Below, piece after piece: positions 4,872 through 7,322 of a stretch of DNA of 7,322 bases. Each line of letters begins with the position of its first letter. Positions within the stretch are counted from its first letter, which is position 1. The stretch comes from Deltaproteobacteria bacterium (GTDB lineage Bacteria > SAR324 > JACQKK01), in contig JAOUPZ010000152.1 in NCBI GenBank assembly GCA_029879595.1, positions 1-7,322 of the forward strand, in the 5' to 3' direction. A model generated the notes under the pieces. The model was not told the DNA's origin, did no database searches, and worked only from the letters and a program-made list of their open reading frames with translations. A program made the translations under genes and the position numbers.

Positions 4872-6284
4872 CTAGCGCCTGGCAAACCAGGCCCTGCCGG
4901 CGATATACAGAAACAGCCCGCCGCCGACAACGGCCAGCAGCCCCCCCAGACCGGCAATGCCCAGACCGACCACCTCTCCGGTGGAGCGCAGGGTCTGCTC
5001 GTTTCCAAAGTTCTTGCGCCCCAGGCCGTGCATGCCGGCATAGGCGAAGCCGATCACGAATATGACCTGGCCCAGCCCGTAAATGGCGGGCTGCATGGCG
5101 GAAAGGCGGAGCAGGCGCGGGCCGGGTATGCTCATGCCGAAGCGCTCCAGCAGCAGATAGCTGGCGGCCATGTAGGCCACCGTCACCGAGCCGATGGTGG
5201 CATGATAATGCGCCGGAATGAGGGTATTGGAGCCGGAGATCATCGCCCCCAGGGCGAAGCCCAGCAAAAGCAGGATGGCGCTCCACAAAAACCCCTGGAA
5301 CGGGGCGGAACGAAGAGCCCCCTGGGGCAGCGCCCCGGCGCGGCCCTGGCGGATAAATGCCGCCAACACGGCCAGCAGCACCAGGGAGGGCACCGGCCAG
5401 GTGCCCCAGCGCATCAGATCCACGAACCCGGTGACGTACCTGTGGTGCATGGGCCCGCCATACAGGAAGTACAGCGACCCCAGGGCGGCCAGCAGCAGGG
5501 CTCCGAACAGCAGCCCGGGCGCGCGGCCCGTCAGGGGCGCAGTGGGCAGCACCCGCCCCAGCAGCAGCAGCCAGACCGATATGAGCACGGACACGTTCAC
5601 CAGCTGGAATATATGGCCCACGCCCCAGAACACCGTGTTGTAGTAGCCGAAGGAGTCCAGTTCGCGGCTGGTCAGCGCCAGGGCCACGGCAAAGGCGATC
5701 ATCCCCATGAAGTATATGGCCACGCCCACGCGCAGGCCCTGCTGGGACGCCTGGGGAAGGAAGTCCCCGCCGGCGGCGGCCTCCGGCGATCCGCCTTCCG
5801 GGTCTCCCAGCAGCCGGCGGTCGATGAAGGTGAAGCTGACCGCCAGCAGAAAGACCGAGATGCCGGCCAGAAACAGGGGATGATCCACCGCGGGGAAGAA
5901 GTTGGACAGCACGGGGTCCACGCTCATCATGAACCCGCTGGCCACGAATACGGCTATGCCCAGCAGCCCCAGCGCCAGAAAGGTCCGGCCCCGGGCCGCG
6001 CCGGGAATCATCAGAAACAGCGCCGTGAACATCGCGAAGCTCCAGCAGCCCAGGGTGAGGTTCACATGGACGATGAGGCTCTTTTTCACGAAGAACGGGT
6101 CCTGGATCAGCTGGCTGATTATGGGAACCCGGCCCACCACCAGCATCAGGGACAGCAGCCCTCCCAGAAGAAGCGAGCCCAGCGCCACCCCCAGCCAGTC
6201 CCGGGCGGCGGCTTCGGTGGCCGCCAGGCCTCCCCCTCGGGCGGTGGTGGTGTGGGCGGGGGTCTGACTTGGTTCTGTCTGCAT
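4872..6284 (-). CDS. Haem-copper oxidase superfamily subunit I-like protein, atypical
   Basis: 470 residues with about 12 membrane helices after a soluble N-terminus of about 30 residues. All six canonical metal ligands can be placed: His73 in helix II (low-spin haem), His224 in helix VI (copper B), His280 and His281 in helix VII (copper B), and His359 and His361 in helix X (IPAHYHATIG; high- and low-spin haem). This supports a catalytic subunit of a terminal oxidase or nitric oxide reductase. Unlike A- and B-family oxidases, helix VI reads GVGHIFQLVN: the residue four after His224 is Leu, not the cross-linked Tyr, and Gln227 and Asn230 line the same face. Tyr272 and Tyr275 precede the HH pair, but I cannot tell whether either replaces it, as a helix-VII Tyr does in cbb3 enzymes. 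No subunit II, III or cytochrome c gene is in view. The ATG start lacks a recognisable ribosome site. Family placement within the superfamily is uncertain. Confidence 0.85.
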   Translation of the reverse strand: MQTEPSQTPAHTTTARGGGLAATEAAARDWLGVALGSLLLGGLLSLMLVVGRVPIISQLIQDPFFVKKSLIVHVNLTLGCWSFAMFTALFLMIPGAARGRTFLALGLLGIAVFVASGFMMSVDPVLSNFFPAVDHPLFLAGISVFLLAVSFTFIDRRLLGDPEGGSPEAAAGGDFLPQASQQGLRVGVAIYFMGMIAFAVALALTSRELDSFGYYNTVFWGVGHIFQLVNVSVLISVWLLLLGRVLPTAPLTGRAPGLLFGALLLAALGSLYFLYGGPMHHRYVTGFVDLMRWGTWPVPSLVLLAVLAAFIRQGRAGALPQGALRSAPFQGFLWSAILLLLGFALGAMISGSNTLIPAHYHATIGSVTVAYMAASYLLLERFGMSIPGPRLLRLSAMQPAIYGLGQVIFVIGFAYAGMHGLGRKNFGNEQTLRSTGEVVGLGIAGLGGLLAVVGGGLFLYIAGRAWFARR

Positions 6285-6317
6285 GGCTCGGTCTGCTGTT
6301 CTCTTGGGCTCTAAGGT

Positions 6318-6399
6318 TTGATCTACAATGTTTGATCTACAAGGTTCGGGATACAGGGATACAGCTTGATCTACAAGGCTTGATCTACAAGGTTCGGGT
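6318..6399. repeat. Four copies of an 11-bp word in a 48-bp imperfect duplication
   Basis: TTGATCTACAA occurs at 6318, 6332, 6366 and 6380. The copies form two pairs with 14-bp spacing, and the pairs are 48 bp apart. The second member of each pair continues as GGTTCGGG. Between the pairs GGATACAG is itself repeated back to back. The block lies 34-115 bp upstream of the oxidase-like start codon, in its likely promoter or leader. It may be a small duplicated operator array or simply a repeat expansion. Confidence 0.85.
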
Positions 6400-6416
6400 T
6401 ATCAATGTCCCTTCAA

Positions 6417-6455
6417 ATGGCACCAGCATATGGCACCAGCATATGGCACCAACTA
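6417..6455. repeat. 13-bp tandem repeat, two exact copies and one decayed
   Basis: ATGGCACCAGCAT occurs at 6417-6429 and 6430-6442, followed by ATGGCACCAACTA (6443-6455), which differs in its last four positions. No function is evident. Confidence 0.85.
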
Positions 6456-6672
6456 ATAGTTCGGCAAATAATTCGGTCAGAATGACTGACAGTCCCCAGG
6501 ACCAGACCGGAATCAACAAAAACACAGTGATCGCAGGACGGTTCACAGGGCCGCAGATTTTTTTTGGCCCGGCCCCGCAGCCTTTTCATCGACAATATCC
6601 CGGATGGCGGCATCCTACAAGGGACACGGCAACGGGAAAGAACCACGCCAGACAGATTGGTGGCTCCGACCG
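6456..6672. other. Non-coding stretch with a small palindrome
   Basis: No convincing gene on either strand. It contains overlapping inverted repeats GTCAG-AATGA-CTGAC (6476-6490) and GACT-GAC-AGTC (6484-6494), a possible operator. An eight-T run (6558-6565) is flanked by GGGCC/GGCCC, but the geometry does not make a standard terminator for the dehydrogenase gene that ends at 6673. Confidence 0.4.
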
Positions 6673-7322
6673 TCAGTCCATGGCAATGACCAGCTTGCCC
6701 CGGACAAGTCCTTTCTCCAGCAGGCCCAGGGCCTCGGGCACCCCCTCCAGGGGCAGGGTACGCTCAATGACCGGCTTCACCTGGCCGGCCTGAAGCAGCT
6801 CCGCCAGCTGTTCCATGTCGGCTGATTTGCTGACATAGGGCAGGATGCGCATTTTCTTGCCCGCCCCAAGGGCTTTCAGGGCCAGCCCCCACAGCAGATG
6901 TTCCAGCAGCCAGGGTATTACGCCCCCCACCGCCACGAATGTCCCGCCCGGGGCCAGGGCCCGCCTGTATTTCAGCGCCGAGCCCCGGACATTACAGTCC
7001 ACGATCAGATCGTACTGCTGGCCCTGGCGGGTGTAGTCGCAGGAGGTATAATCCAGCACATGGGCGGCGCCCAGGGAACGCAGCATATCCAGCTTGGAGC
7101 CATGGTCCACCCCCGTCACCTCGGCACCCCAGGCGCGGGCCATCTGCACGGCAAAGGTCCCCACGCCCCCGCCCGCGCCGTTTATCAGCACCTTCTGCCC
7201 GGGTTGCACCGGGGCGAAGCTCCGCAGGGCCTGCAGCGCCATCTGCCCCGCCTGGGGCAGGGCGGCCGCATCCACGAACGACAGGGGTGGGGGCTTTTTT
7301 ACCAGAAGGTCGGCCCGGCGGT
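6673..7322 (-). CDS. Medium-chain dehydrogenase/reductase, quinone oxidoreductase-like (5' end outside window)
   Basis: The C-terminal about 216 codons of a leftward gene; the frame is open to the window edge (..ADLLVKKPPPLSFVDAAALPQAG), so the start lies beyond 7322. It contains the family's domain junction (DAAALPQAGQMALQAL), the NAD(P)-binding Rossmann glycines in INGAGGGVGTFAVQMA, the second strand ending EVTGVDH, and the later LVDCNVRGSALKYRRALAPGGTFVAVGG stretch, ending with GKLVIAMD. The family (COG0604-type, NAD(P)-dependent, usually zinc-free) reduces quinones, enones or carbonyls in the cytoplasm. The visible portion has no cysteine-rich structural zinc lobe, which fits the quinone-oxidoreductase branch. 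The N-terminal catalytic half is not in the window, so the substrate cannot be judged. It is on the same strand as the oxidase-like gene but 388 bases upstream with repeats in between, so an operon is unlikely. Confidence 0.9.
   Translation of the reverse strand, partial: RRADLLVKKPPPLSFVDAAALPQAGQMALQALRSFAPVQPGQKVLINGAGGGVGTFAVQMARAWGAEVTGVDHGSKLDMLRSLGAAHVLDYTSCDYTRQGQQYDLIVDCNVRGSALKYRRALAPGGTFVAVGGVIPWLLEHLLWGLALKALGAGKKMRILPYVSKSADMEQLAELLQAGQVKPVIERTLPLEGVPEALGLLEKGLVRGKLVIAMD

Noticed and set aside
4635..6314. A 559-codon open frame on the plus strand opposite the oxidase-like gene
   Set aside because: Low-complexity Gln/Gly/His/Ala-rich translation with no domain, and it runs through the tRNA-Sec. 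It is the antisense shadow of a GC-rich membrane-protein gene.
6318..6390. Fnr/Dnr-type operator sites
   Set aside because: Only the TTGAT half matches. The second half, ATCAA at the right spacing, is absent in all four copies.
6413..6646. 77-residue minus-strand frame in the gap before the oxidase-like gene
   Set aside because: No ribosome site, no domain, and it is partly made of the 13-bp repeat.

Overview
The window looks like chromosomal DNA of a GC-rich Gram-negative anaerobe, most likely a Desulfobacterota (deltaproteobacterial sulfate-reducer-type) genome. This lineage call is inference. It rests on an FtsE-FtsX-EnvC division cassette, a selenocysteine tRNA and a haem-copper-oxidase-type catalytic subunit in one small region, all typical of that group. 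No phage, plasmid, transposase or CRISPR signature is visible.

Layout. Positions 1-270 hold a compound tandem repeat (two 22-bp units, five 35-bp units and a degenerate end copy). Next comes a leftward gene for a secreted FecR-domain protein (370-1215), with a hairpin just past its stop. Its upstream region (1216-1550) is unusually rich in hairpins and begins next to a promoter-like AT-rich block, so it may be a long structured 5' leader or a separate small RNA. Rightward, ftsE, ftsX and an envC-like gene (1751-4601) form a compact operon. ftsX and envC overlap by an ATGA.

On the minus strand after envC lie a 99-nt tRNA-Sec (selC, 4650-4748) and a 12-helix haem-copper oxidase-like subunit I (4872-6284). 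The latter keeps all six haem and copper histidines but lacks the usual helix-VI tyrosine. The stretch before it (6285-6672) contains four copies of an 11-bp word, a 13-bp tandem repeat and a small palindrome, but no convincing gene. The window ends inside a leftward medium-chain dehydrogenase/quinone oxidoreductase-type gene (6673-7322, start outside).

How the parts work together. FtsE (ATPase) and FtsX (membrane subunit) form an ABC-type complex that controls periplasmic EnvC, which activates cell-wall amidases at the septum. tRNA-Sec implies that selenoproteins are made elsewhere in the genome. No in-window gene shows a recoded UGA. The oxidase-like protein stands alone, without subunit II or a cytochrome c partner in the window, so its substrate (O2 or NO) is open. 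The most unusual elements are the repeat array at 21-261, the structured leader at 1216-1512, the atypical oxidase, and the repeats upstream of it.
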